Below, piece by piece: positions 36,949 through 45,813 of a stretch of DNA of 51,172 nt. Positions within the stretch are counted from its first letter, which is position 1. Every line of letters starts with the position of its first letter. The translations under genes and the position numbers were made by a program. Source of the DNA: JBFXAM01 sp050184295 (GTDB lineage Bacteria; Planctomycetota; Phycisphaerae; UBA1845; Fen-1342); the NCBI GenBank assembly GCA_050184295.1, contig JBFXAM010000023.1:1-51172 (forward strand). Reading direction: 5' to 3'. A model generated the notes under the pieces. The model saw nothing but the letters and a program-made list of their open reading frames with translations. It was not told the origin of the DNA and searched no databases.

Positions 36949-37359
36949 CTAATTCGGACAGTCGTCGGCGTGATGCGTAATGCCATCGCCGTCGATGACG
37001 ATCACAAGATCCGTTTCGCGATCGTTGGCGTCAACCGTTACGGAGTCGGCCACCAGGCAGCCGCCAATGGAGGCAGCGCCGCCGAACACGACGCTCTCTT
37101 TGATCAGCAGGTCGTCGATGGTCACGTTCGCGACCGCGATGGTCCACGACTGCGACGGGTCGCGGGCCAGGATGCGCACGTCGTCCTCGTCGCTCGACGG
37201 GTAGCATTCTTCAGGCAACCCGTCGAACTTCCAGTTGTCGCAAACGGTCCAGGCCGCACTGATGGGGTAGTCGAACCACTGAAAATCCGCCCCCGGAGCG
37301 ATCGAACAAATTGCGATAGGCGCCGCTACCCCCGCCAGAAGACGAAGCGCGCGTCTCAT
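36949..37359 (-). CDS. Small secreted protein of unknown function
   Basis: A 136-residue protein. The start ATG at 37359 has AAGGAGG seven bases upstream, so the longer reading to 37434 is rejected. Signal peptide about 1-24 (ALRLLAGVAAPIAICSIA). The mature part reads as beta-rich (WTVCDNWKFDGLPEECYPSS, VTIDDLLIKESVVFGG, VTVDANDRETDLVIVI) with four cysteines that could form two disulfides, and ends HHADDCPN. The pattern resembles start fragments of planctomycete proteins with parallel beta-helix or autotransporter-like repeats. It precedes the propeller-dockerin gene by 20 bases. Confidence 0.65.
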   Translation of the reverse strand: MRRALRLLAGVAAPIAICSIAPGADFQWFDYPISAAWTVCDNWKFDGLPEECYPSSDEDDVRILARDPSQSWTIAVANVTIDDLLIKESVVFGGAASIGGCLVADSVTVDANDRETDLVIVIDGDGITHHADDCPN

Positions 37360-37582
37360 GACGAAGCCTCCTTTTGCGAACGCCCAACGGGCATGACCCC
37401 AAACGACGCGGCTCCTTGCAAAGCTGCTAGTCACGAGAACTGACCGGGCGATCGCTCATGGCCTGGAGAACCAACCTACAGTATAGGCAAAAAAAATGGA
37501 AAGCAAATGATGCGGCAAAATGCTCGGCGAAGTTCGGGTCGCCCGCGCCGTGGGGCGCGTTGCTTCCCTGGCGTCCGGCCGA

Positions 37583-38458
37583 TTATCCCGCAAACAAAAA
37601 CCGCCGCAGCACTTCGCGCGCACTGGTCAGCCGGGCCACGTTGCGCAGGATCGGCAGCGAGCGCTGCCAGTGCGGGCGCGAGGCGTCGTGCAGCGCTTGC
37701 AGGTCGATCGTCGCCACGCGGCGCGCGATCTCTTGTGCGAATTCTCGCGGCCAAATCTCGCCTTCGTCCACCGGTGCGTTCGCGGGCCAGCGGCCGATTG
37801 CCTCGAGCAGCGGCTGCACACCGCGATACAGCGCCCGGCTCGCGATCTCGCGTTGGCGTTCGTCGCCGTCCGCCGCTGCCCGCAGCAGATCGGGAACGCC
37901 GGCGTAGGTGCCGAGATACATCCGCGCTTGCGCCGCGCCGATATGGTCCCACTCGTCGGTCGGCGCTGACCGGCCCGCCACCAGCGCTTCGAAGCGCTCG
38001 CGATCGATCCGCGCCGCGGCATACCACGCCGCCGCCCGCACGAAGCCGCTCGGGTCGTGCGTCAGCGCCGCGGCGGCGCGCTCGAACTGGTCGTTGGAGC
38101 GGCTGAGCGCGAACACGAGCGCCTCGCGCGCGGCTTCGTCGGGCTCGCCGGCGTCGAGCCGCGCGACGACCGCGCGCATCAGCCGGGCGCGCGGCTCATC
38201 CGCGACGTGCAGCGCCGCAGCCCGGCGGACGCGCGGGTCGTCGTCGCTCAGTTGTGCCACGATCGCGGACTGCCCGGCCAGCTTGCTCCAGCGCGCGACG
38301 CCCCACGCGCCCCCGACGACCATCGCCGTGCTCAACGCGAGCCCCACGCCGATGCGGCGAACGTGGTGCGGCCGGCGGGGAGACATCTGTCGGGTCTGTG
38401 CGGCAGCGCTCATCGGCGGCGCACTGCCGGAGTCAGGGGCTCGGTTCGCAGGAGACAT
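37583..38458 (-). CDS. Membrane-anchored HEAT-repeat protein
   Basis: A 291-residue protein starting at the ATG at 38458 after AAAGGA. One transmembrane helix lies at about residues 38-56 (VGLALSTAMVVGGAWGVA), with a cytosolic N-terminus rich in Pro and Ser. The rest is alpha-helical HEAT repeats (LSDDDPRVRRAAALHVADE, DEAAREALVFALSRS, RAAAWYAAARIDRERFEAL, DLLRAAADGDERQREIASRAL). Such proteins bind other proteins; no partner can be named. It diverges from the chromate transporter gene across 321 bases. Confidence 0.72.
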   Translation of the reverse strand: MSPANRAPDSGSAPPMSAAAQTRQMSPRRPHHVRRIGVGLALSTAMVVGGAWGVARWSKLAGQSAIVAQLSDDDPRVRRAAALHVADEPRARLMRAVVARLDAGEPDEAAREALVFALSRSNDQFERAAAALTHDPSGFVRAAAWYAAARIDRERFEALVAGRSAPTDEWDHIGAAQARMYLGTYAGVPDLLRAAADGDERQREIASRALYRGVQPLLEAIGRWPANAPVDEGEIWPREFAQEIARRVATIDLQALHDASRPHWQRSLPILRNVARLTSAREVLRRFLFAG

Positions 38459-38779
38459 CGTGGCAGTCCTTTGTCACGCATCCGCCGAGACTGTACCGTG
38501 ACGCGCGGGTCGCAAGAAGCGCGGCGGCGTGCAGGTTTGCGCAACGCGGCGCCCCGAGGTGCTGCGCGGCGCATCCGGCGTCGGGCGTGACGCGCGTTGG
38601 CGTGTCACCCCGGCGATCGGGCCCGCCGCTCGGCGCGGCACGTTCTGAAACAGCGGCGGGGCGCGCGGAAATCGAGCGCCGCGGCGGGGCGCGCGGAAGG
38701 CGCGCGCCGCGGCAAAACGTCGTGGCGCTGCGGGACGCTGCGGCGAGCGGTCACTGTCCTGCGGGCAACGGAGCGTCGC
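38459..38779. other. Divergent intergenic region with a short direct repeat
   Basis: About 320 bases between the HEAT-repeat gene and chrA. It contains an 18-base direct repeat GCGGCGGGGCGCGCGGAA at 38653-38670 and 38681-38698 (28-base period). No supported gene or clear promoter was seen. Confidence 0.5.
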
Positions 38780-40033
38780 GTGTCTCTCCTGCCGCCTGCC
38801 GATCCGAGCCGCCCGCCGTCGCTTTCACCGGCGCGGGGCGGGCTGCGCGAGCTTGCCGGTGTCTTTCTCAAGCTCGGCGCGACGGCATTCGGCGGGCCGG
38901 CGGTTCATCTCGCGCTGCTGGAAGACGAAGCCGTCCGGCGGCGGGGATGGCTGACGCGGGCCGAGTTTCTTGACCTGCTCGGCGTGACCAACCTGATCCC
39001 CGGGCCCAACTCCACGGAGATGGCGATTCATCTCGGGCTGCGCCGCGCCGGCTGGCGCGGGCTGCTCGTCGCGGGGGCGTGCTTCATTCTGCCCGCGTTT
39101 CTCATCACACTCGCGTGCGCCGCGTTCTACGTGCGGTTCGCGAGCCTGCCGCAGTTGCAGGGCGCGCTCTACGGCGTCAAGCCGGTGGTGCTGGCGATTG
39201 TCGCGCAGGCGTTGTGGCGGCTGGGGCGGGTCGCATGCACGACGCGCGCCGCGGCGATGGTCGCGCTCGTCGCGCTGGTTGCCAACCTGCTCGGCGTGCA
39301 TGAGCTGGTCGTGCTGGTGGTCGCGGGTGTCGCGGTGCCGATCGCGCGCCGGGTGGGACCGCGTCCCCGTCCGCCCGCTGGTCGGACGTCCGCGGGAGGC
39401 GGCCCACCGACAACCTCGACATCGTCGCCGGGCGCGTCGGTGCCGCCGGTTGCGGCGATCGCGGCACCCACGCTGCTACTCGGCCTCGGGGCGCCGGCGA
39501 CAACCGCACCGGCCGGCGTCGGGCTCGTGGCGCTCTTCGGTTTCTTTGCGAAGGTGGGGGCGGTGCTTTATGGCAGCGGGTATGTGCTGATCGCGTTTCT
39601 GCGGGCGGACCTGGTCGATCGCTGGGGCTGGCTGAGCGAGGCGCAGCTGCTCGACGCGATCGCGGTCGGGCAGATCACGCCGGGTCCACTGTTCACCACC
39701 GCCACGTTCATCGGCTACGTCCTCGCGGGCGGCGCGGGGGCCGTCGTCGCGACCGTCGGCATGTTTCTACCCGCGTTTGTCTTCGTCGCCCTGAGTGCCC
39801 CGTTTGTGCCGCGGCTGCGACAGTCGCCGCTTGCGGCCGCGTTCCTGGACGGCGTGAACGCGGCGTCGCTCGCGCTGATGGGCGCCGCGACGATTCAGCT
39901 TGTTCGCGGCGCGATGATCGACGCGACGACGGTCGGGCTCGCACTCGCCGCCGTTGTCCTCCTGTTCCTGTTTCGGTTGAACGCCACCTGGCTGATCCTC
40001 GCGGCCGCCGTGGTCGGGTTGGCGACGCACTGA
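38780..40033 (+). CDS. chrA: Chromate transporter, two-domain (long-chain CHR) type
   Basis: A 417-residue membrane protein of the CHR family, which exports chromate. The GTG start at 38780 has GGAG six bases upstream; longer readings to 38597 lack a site. Two homologous CHR halves are seen: the first with LKLGATAFGGPAVHLALLEDE, RRGWLTRAEFLDLLGVTNLIPGPNSTEMAIHLG; the second with FGFFAKVGAVLYGSGYVLIAFLR and AIAVGQITPGPLFTTATFIGY. A Pro/Ser/Thr-rich linker (about 195-225) separates them. No ChrB regulator is adjacent. Confidence 0.93.
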   Translation: MSLLPPADPSRPPSLSPARGGLRELAGVFLKLGATAFGGPAVHLALLEDEAVRRRGWLTRAEFLDLLGVTNLIPGPNSTEMAIHLGLRRAGWRGLLVAGACFILPAFLITLACAAFYVRFASLPQLQGALYGVKPVVLAIVAQALWRLGRVACTTRAAAMVALVALVANLLGVHELVVLVVAGVAVPIARRVGPRPRPPAGRTSAGGGPPTTSTSSPGASVPPVAAIAAPTLLLGLGAPATTAPAGVGLVALFGFFAKVGAVLYGSGYVLIAFLRADLVDRWGWLSEAQLLDAIAVGQITPGPLFTTATFIGYVLAGGAGAVVATVGMFLPAFVFVALSAPFVPRLRQSPLAAAFLDGVNAASLALMGAATIQLVRGAMIDATTVGLALAAVVLLFLFRLNATWLILAAAVVGLATH

Positions 40034-40357
40034 GCGCTTGTTCGCGCGGCCGACGGCGCGCGAGCTACAAGACTCCATTTCGGGGTGCGCGAAATTCCCC
40101 AACGCCGTGGGTGAAATCCCCCACTCGGGCGTCGCCATCGCCAATCAACAGCATGACTTTCGGCGAAAATGCGTCCACTTTTCGCTGTCGCGAGCGGATT
40201 TCTACGTCGGAAGCGCGTCCACCACCTCGTCCGGCCGCGAATTCCCCATGCTGGCACGCCGCTTGCCACGTGTGCGTACGACCGCCGGCGGTCGCGCGGC
40301 CGCGCCGGGTTGGTCGGTTCGGGTACAGGTCTCATTCTCCTGTCGCGGAGTCCGCCC
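40034..40357 (+). promoter_or_regulatory. Sigma-54-type promoter with upstream repeats, before the beta-barrel gene
   Basis: The sequence CTGGCACGCCGCTTGCC (40251-40267) matches the -24/-12 element TGGCAC-N5-TTGC with correct GG/GC spacing. Upstream are repeats that could bind an NtrC-type activator: ATTTCG...CGAAAT (40077-40095), AAATTCCCC (40092-40100), GTGGG-tgaaatcc-CCCAC (40107-40124) and GAATTCCCC (40239-40247). The gene start is about 90 bases further on. No protein-coding gene was seen in the 324 bases. Confidence 0.6.
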
Positions 40358-41482
40358 ATGATCTCCAAATCTTGCTGCGCAGCGTCCGTCTGTCCGCTCG
40401 TCGCGTGTCTGGGAGCGGCGGCGGTCGGCTGGTCGGCCGATTCGCTGAGGGGCGAGTCATTACTGACGCTGCCCGCGTCTCTTCGTCACTACTACGTGGC
40501 GCAGGCGACGCCGGAGCCGTCGCCGCCCGTACCCGGCGCGGACGCGACGCGCGAGAGCGTCAAGACGCCGACGGAACCGGCGTCGATCGCTTCCCCCGGG
40601 ATGAGCGAGACAGCCACGTTCGCGCTCTCAAGCCAGCGCCTGCACAACGACCCCACCATCCTGTGGCCCGGCTTCATGACGGGCCTGCGCGGGTTCGAGC
40701 ATTTCTACGAGCCGGTCGGCATGCCGCTCTATTTCGAAAGTCCGTTCAACACGACGCAGCTTCGGCTGCTTTACCTCTATCACGACTTTCCCAACGGCTC
40801 GCAGATCGGCGGCGGGCATCTGAACGTCTACGCCGCCCAGATTCGCCTGGCGCTGACTGAACGGCTGGGCTTCATCGCGACCAAGGACGGCTACAGCGAC
40901 CTCAACGCCGGCATTCTCCCTGAATCGGATGGCTGGAACGACTTCGCGATCGGTCTCAAATACGTGCTCATCGCCGACCGCGAGCGCGACTTTGTGCTCG
41001 CCACCGGCTTGCGCTGGGAATGGCAGAACGGCGATCGCGACGTGCTCCAGGGCGCCGACCAGGAACTCAGCCCGTTCTTCAGCTTCGCACAGGGGTTCGA
41101 TCAGTTCCACATCCTCGGCAACATCACCGGCCGCATCCCCACCGATCTCAACGACGGCAATTGCATCCTCAGTTGGAACCTGCACTTCGACTATGAGATT
41201 CTCCCGCAGATTCTGCCCGGGCTCGCGCCCCTCATCGAGTTCCACGGCCTGCACTATCTCTCCGACGGCGACCGACTGCCGCTCAGTGTCGGCGGGCTCG
41301 ATTACACCAATCTCGGCTCCGCCGACGTTGCCGGCGACACGGTGATCTGGTCCGGGGTCGGCTTCCGCTGGAAGCTCACGCCCCATGTGTCGCTCGGCTC
41401 GACCTTTGAGTTCCCGCTCACGGACGCCGACGACGACATCATGGGCAATCGTGTGACCGCGGACCTGGCGTTCAGCTGGTGA
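40358..41482 (+). CDS. Predicted outer-membrane beta-barrel protein
   Basis: A 374-residue exported protein starting at the ATG at 40358. The N-terminus has a signal peptide (LVACLGAAAVGWSA), then a Pro/Thr/Ser-rich stretch to about residue 80. The body shows alternating strands with aromatic ends (LRLLYLYHDFP, AQIRLALTERLGFIATKDG, DFAIGLKYVLIA, DFVLATGLRWEWQNGD, SLGSTFEFPLTD) and ends in ADLAFSW, an aromatic C-terminal strand as in outer-membrane proteins. It resembles the transporter/porin-like barrels of planctomycetes (MetA-pathway-like). Cargo is unknown. It is the likely target of the sigma-54-type promoter. Confidence 0.75.
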   Translation: MISKSCCAASVCPLVACLGAAAVGWSADSLRGESLLTLPASLRHYYVAQATPEPSPPVPGADATRESVKTPTEPASIASPGMSETATFALSSQRLHNDPTILWPGFMTGLRGFEHFYEPVGMPLYFESPFNTTQLRLLYLYHDFPNGSQIGGGHLNVYAAQIRLALTERLGFIATKDGYSDLNAGILPESDGWNDFAIGLKYVLIADRERDFVLATGLRWEWQNGDRDVLQGADQELSPFFSFAQGFDQFHILGNITGRIPTDLNDGNCILSWNLHFDYEILPQILPGLAPLIEFHGLHYLSDGDRLPLSVGGLDYTNLGSADVAGDTVIWSGVGFRWKLTPHVSLGSTFEFPLTDADDDIMGNRVTADLAFSW

Positions 41483-41556
41483 CGAGCGGCGTTCGAGATG
41501 GACAGTCGGACGCGGCCCGCGCCCCGTTCACCGACCATGACTTCGAGGAGCTTCCC

Positions 41557-41751
41557 GTGGTGTTACACCATCCCCGCGTATGGAAGAAGTTCGCCGCGCT
41601 GCTGCTGGGCGGCGGCGTGATCGTGCAGTTGATTCCGTTCGGATGCGGGCAGCCGATCCTCCGGTTTGTGACGCCGTATCTGCTCGACGATACCAACAAC
41701 ATCGTCGACGCGATCATTCGCGCCGTCGCGCCGTTGGTGTTGCCGGGATAG
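41557..41751 (+). CDS. Small membrane-associated protein of unknown function
   Basis: A 64-residue protein. The start is the GTG at 41557 (or 41560), six bases after GAGGAG; the reading from 41479, which overlaps the barrel gene's stop, has no such site. The N-terminus is basic (HHPRVWKKF) and is followed by a hydrophobic stretch with a Cys (LLLGGGVIVQLIPFGCG), which could be a signal or lipoprotein anchor. The rest, LLDDTNNIVDAIIRAVAPLVLPG, is amphipathic. It likely forms a transcript with the barrel gene 74 bases upstream. No family was recognised. Confidence 0.6.
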   Translation: MVLHHPRVWKKFAALLLGGGVIVQLIPFGCGQPILRFVTPYLLDDTNNIVDAIIRAVAPLVLPG

Positions 41752-41775
41752 TCGCGCGTCGCGCGGGCCCCCGCT

Positions 41776-42693
41776 TCAACGGTCGGGATCTGGCGCCGGC
41801 GGGAAGCCCGGCGCCGCGGCCTCGTTCCGCTCGCGCAGCGCCTGCGCCATCGCAACCAGCTCCGCGAGCGTCGCGCCACGCTGCACCCGCGGCGACTTCG
41901 GCAATTCCAGTTCTGCCGCCGCCCGTCCGCCCACCAGGATGGTCGGCCCTTCATCGGTCGACGCGTCCAGTAACCCGGCAAGCCCGTCGCTCATCTCCGC
42001 GCCATCCTGCATCGAACTGACGCTCAGCCAAACCAGCGCCGGCCGATGCCGGCCGACCGCCGCGACCAGGGCCCTGAATGGCATGTCCGGTCCAAGGTTG
42101 GTCGTGTTCCAGCTCTCGGCGGCAAGTGCTGTGGCCGCGAGCAGCGAGGGCAGCAGATAGGGGTCGCCGGGCGGAGCCGCACCGATGGCGGTGCCGTGGG
42201 TTTGCGCCGGCTCGACGAGTTGTCGCAGCTGTTGCACTGCCTGGAGACAGATGTCGGTTGCGCGATGTTCCACGTACACGTTCGCGGGGTCATGGCGCCA
42301 GAGGTCGCCGACTTGCGCCATTGCGTCGCGGATCGGTCCGTCGGCGATTGCGGCGACGCTTTGCCCAGCGAGGTAAAGGGAAAGCACGATGCCTCGCGCC
42401 GCGCGTGCGTCTCCGCGTTTCAGTGCGGCGAGGAGGAGTTCGCCGGGCGGGGTGGCTGCGAGCTGGGCGGCGTCGTCGGCGATGGGCAGATCGCGCAGCC
42501 CGAGGATGTCGGGGCGAAGGAGCGGCGCACCGATCGAGCGAACGAAGCGAATGGCTTCACCGATGGCAATGCGACGATGTCCGCCCGCGGTGCGGGTGAC
42601 TTGGATGATCCCGTCGTCGGCCCAGCGCTTCAGCGAAGATTCGCTCAATCCGATCGCGATGGCCAGTTCTCTCGGCGAAATTATCGGTCTCAA
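41776..42693 (-). CDS. CarH/LitR-like MerR-family regulator with B12-binding fold, lacking the cobalamin-ligand His
   Basis: A 305-residue regulator. The TTG at 42693 is five bases after GGAGG; a TTG at 42705 overlaps that site and is less likely. Residues about 5-60 are a MerR helix-turn-helix (IGLSESSLKRWADDGIIQVTRTAGGHRRI). Residues about 85-180 are the helical B12-binding cap, carrying W-x(9)-EH (LWRHDPANVYVEH), the mark of light-sensing CarH/LitR proteins. The B12 fold follows (GAAPPGDPYLLPSLLA...LGPDMPF), where the usual E/D-x-H-x-x-G is D-P-Y-L-L-P, so the axial His is replaced by Tyr. It diverges from the FAS1 gene. Confidence 0.85.
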   Translation of the reverse strand: MRPIISPRELAIAIGLSESSLKRWADDGIIQVTRTAGGHRRIAIGEAIRFVRSIGAPLLRPDILGLRDLPIADDAAQLAATPPGELLLAALKRGDARAARGIVLSLYLAGQSVAAIADGPIRDAMAQVGDLWRHDPANVYVEHRATDICLQAVQQLRQLVEPAQTHGTAIGAAPPGDPYLLPSLLAATALAAESWNTTNLGPDMPFRALVAAVGRHRPALVWLSVSSMQDGAEMSDGLAGLLDASTDEGPTILVGGRAAAELELPKSPRVQRGATLAELVAMAQALRERNEAAAPGFPPAPDPDR

Positions 42694-42707
42694 AGCGACC
42701 TCCAACT

Positions 42708-42792
42708 GAACGTTTTGATAGATTAGAACGATTTTTCGTTTATTTCAATGTTGACCTGGCACTATCGTGTGCTATACTGAACGATATGAACG
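42708..42792 (+). promoter_or_regulatory. Sigma-70-type promoter with GAACG direct repeats between the CarH-like and FAS1 genes
   Basis: TTGACC (42751-42756) and TATACT (42773-42778), 16 bases apart, form a good plus-strand promoter for the FAS1 gene in an otherwise AT-rich patch. Four GAACG repeats, mostly followed by ATTTT or TTTTG, lie at 42708, 42726, 42779 and 42788. The last two are 9 bases apart and overlap the expected transcription start; the first overlaps the regulator's own leader. They are likely operators for the adjacent MerR-type protein. Confidence 0.7.
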
Positions 42793-42911
42793 ATTTTAAG
42801 GATTTTTCGATCGAGCGGCCGGCACGGTGCCGGTTGACTTCGAATGGGCGCCGCCCGGACGGGCTCATTCCACGCCCGCTGGGGCAAGACACACGATCAC
42901 GGAGACTCGAC

Positions 42912-43799
<888 letters not shown>

Positions 43800-43954
43800 C
43801 TCGGCGGCCATGAACCGCGCGGCGGAGGTGGGCGGTGGCTCGACGGCGGGGCGCCGCCGACAGGGATCGCAGTGCCGGCGCGGCGCAGCCCGTGCCACGC
43901 GGACCGTATGCGAAAGTGATCCGAGGCTCGCAAAGTATATTCGAGGAGACACAC

Positions 43955-44176
43955 ATGCAGAAGATTGACGTATTGGCGGCCGTTCTGCTCGTCGTTGGCG
44001 GCTTGAATTGGGGCCTTGTCGGCCTGGCGAACTTTGACCTGGTGGCGGCGATCTTCGGCGCTGGCACGATTCTGGCAAACGCCGTCTACACGCTCGTGGG
44101 CGTTGCCGCCGTCTACCAGGCGGTTTCTCTCCGGGCGATTCAGCGGCGCTGGAGCATGCGGCCCGCGCTGGCATAA
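43955..44176 (+). CDS. DUF378 family small membrane protein
   Basis: A 73-residue protein with the ATG at 43955, five bases after GAGGAG. Two membrane helices (residues about 6-26 and 34-60) and the signatures LVVGGLNWGLVGL and AVYTLVGVAAVYQ define DUF378. Function of the family is unknown. It lies 155 bases after the FAS1 gene and ahead of a terminator, so both probably form one transcript. Confidence 0.9.
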   Translation: MQKIDVLAAVLLVVGGLNWGLVGLANFDLVAAIFGAGTILANAVYTLVGVAAVYQAVSLRAIQRRWSMRPALA

Positions 44177-44204
44177 CCGTTCCGCAGAAGCCAGGGGGTC
44201 GGAT

Positions 44205-44249
44205 TCGGGAGCGTCGGCCCGCGTGGGTTGGGCGCTCCCGACCTTTTTT
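44205..44249 (+). terminator. Rho-independent terminator after the DUF378 gene
   Basis: TCGGGAGCG (44205-44213) pairs with CGCTCCCGA (44233-44241), with an inner GCCC/GGGC pairing, and is followed by CC and six T (44244-44249). It lies 29 bases after the DUF378 stop and separates the FAS1-DUF378 unit from the convergent liv operon. Confidence 0.85.
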
Positions 44250-44300
44250 CTTGCGCCGTGAGTGGGCCGCGAGCGCTGAGTCGCCGCCACCGCGCGTGGC

Positions 44301-45014
44301 TCACGCGACGCCGAGGTACGCTTTGCGCACATCGTCGCTCGCGGCGAGCGTGTCGGCGTCATCCTGGCGCACGATCTGCCCCACCTCGAGCACGTAGCCG
44401 AAATGAGCCGTGTGAAGCGCCATGTGCGCGTTCTGCTCGACGAGCAGAATGGTCGTCCCGCTCTGGTTGATCTCGCGAATGATGTGAAAGATCGTCTGCA
44501 CGATCTGCGGCGCGAGTCCCAGCGACGGCTCGTCGAGCAGCAGCAGCCGCGGCCGCGCCATCAGCGCCCGCGCGATCGCAAGCATCTGTTGCTCGCCGCC
44601 CGACAGCGTGCCGGCGTTCTGCTTGAGGCGCTCGCGGATACGCGGAAACAGCTCCAGCGCCCGGGCGCGGTCGCGCGCGATCTGCGCGCGGTCCCGCCGC
44701 GCAAACGCCCCGAGATCCAGGTTTTCCGCGACGGTGAGGTTCGCGAAGATGCCGCGCCCCTCGGGAGCGTGGGCAATGCCGAGCTTGACGATCTGGTCCG
44801 GCGACATGCCGTTCAACAGCTTGCCGTCGAACAGCACGGCCCCGCTGGTGATCGGGAGCAGCCCGGACACCGCGCGCAGGGTGGTCGTCTTGCCGGCGCC
44901 GTTGCAGCCGATCAGCGTCGCAATCCGCCCGACGTCGACGCTCAGGCTGACGCCGTGCAGCGCCTCGATCGCCCCGTAATGCACGACCAGGTTCTGGACT
45001 TCAAGCAATGGCAT
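44301..45014 (-). CDS. livF: Branched-chain amino-acid ABC transporter ATP-binding protein LivF
   Basis: A 237-residue ATPase, the last gene of the liv operon. The ATG at 45014 lies four bases after the livG stop. It has Walker A GCNGAGKTT, Q-loop region, signature LSGGEQQML and Walker B LLLLDEPSLGLAP. The H-loop His is in the VEQNAHMALH segment, a LivF hallmark. The transporter imports leucine, isoleucine, valine or related polar amides; the substrate is inferred from family. Confidence 0.95.
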   Translation of the reverse strand: MPLLEVQNLVVHYGAIEALHGVSLSVDVGRIATLIGCNGAGKTTTLRAVSGLLPITSGAVLFDGKLLNGMSPDQIVKLGIAHAPEGRGIFANLTVAENLDLGAFARRDRAQIARDRARALELFPRIRERLKQNAGTLSGGEQQMLAIARALMARPRLLLLDEPSLGLAPQIVQTIFHIIREINQSGTTILLVEQNAHMALHTAHFGYVLEVGQIVRQDDADTLAASDDVRKAYLGVA

Positions 45015-45018
45015 GGGG

Positions 45019-45813
45019 TTACACCTCCGCGGTCGGCGGCAGCTCGTGCGTGGTACCGAGATACGCCTCGATGACGCGCGGGTTTTTTTGGATTTCCGCG
45101 GGCGTTCCGATCGCGATGGTCTCGCCGTAGTCGAGCACGGTGATGCGCTCGCAAATGTCCATGACGACGCCCATGTCGTGCTCGATGAGCAGGATGGTGA
45201 GGTTGAAGGTCTCGCGCAGCTTGCGGATGAGCGCACGCAGCGCGACCTTCTCCTGCGGGTTCATGCCGGCCGCCGGCTCGTCGAGCAAGAGCACTTTCGG
45301 ATCGGTCGCCAGCGCCCGCGCGATCTCCAGCCGCCGCTGGTCGCCGTAGGGAAAGTTTCGCGCCAGTCCGTGCTCGCGTCCGGCGAAGCCCAACGCGCCG
45401 AGGAGTTCATACGCCCGTTCCGTCAGCGCCCGTTCCTCGCCGAGGTGGTGGCGGGTCCGCAGGAGCGCGCCGAACAGCCCGCCGCGCGTCCGCACGTGAC
45501 ACGCCGTGCGCACGTTGTCGAGCGCGCTCAGGTCGCCGAACAGCCGGATGTTCTGAAACGTGCGCGCCAGACCGGCGGCGGCGATGCGGTGCGGGCGCAG
45601 CCCGTTGAGCCGCGCGCCGTCGAGCCGTATGTGTCCGTTCTCGGGCGTGTAGACGCCGGTGAGCAGGTTGAAGACCGTGGTCTTGCCCGCGCCGTTGGGG
45701 CCGATCAGCCCCTGCACGTCGCCGTCGCGCAGCAGCAGGCTGAAGTTCTGCACGGCCTTCAGGCCGCCGAACGCGATCGAGATGCCGGTGATGTCGAGGC
45801 GTGCGCGGCTCAT
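45019..45813 (-). CDS. livG: Branched-chain amino-acid ABC transporter ATP-binding protein LivG
   Basis: A 264-residue ATPase. The ATG at 45813 overlaps the livM stop (4 bases, ATGA), consistent with translational coupling. Walker A GPNGAGKTT, LARTFQNIRLF (a LivG-specific block), a degenerate signature YGDQRRLEIARAL and Walker B VLLLDEPAAGMNP are present, with IEHDMGVVM for the H-loop. It has the LivG end TPAEIQKNPRVIEAYLG. Confidence 0.95.
   Translation of the reverse strand: MSRARLDITGISIAFGGLKAVQNFSLLLRDGDVQGLIGPNGAGKTTVFNLLTGVYTPENGHIRLDGARLNGLRPHRIAAAGLARTFQNIRLFGDLSALDNVRTACHVRTRGGLFGALLRTRHHLGEERALTERAYELLGALGFAGREHGLARNFPYGDQRRLEIARALATDPKVLLLDEPAAGMNPQEKVALRALIRKLRETFNLTILLIEHDMGVVMDICERITVLDYGETIAIGTPAEIQKNPRVIEAYLGTTHELPPTAEV

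Noticed and set aside
42786..42911. An N-terminal extension of the FAS1 protein from the ATG at 42786
   Set aside because: That ATG lies only seven bases after the -10 element, so the frame is leader; the ATG at 42912 has a ribosome binding site and opens a normal signal peptide.
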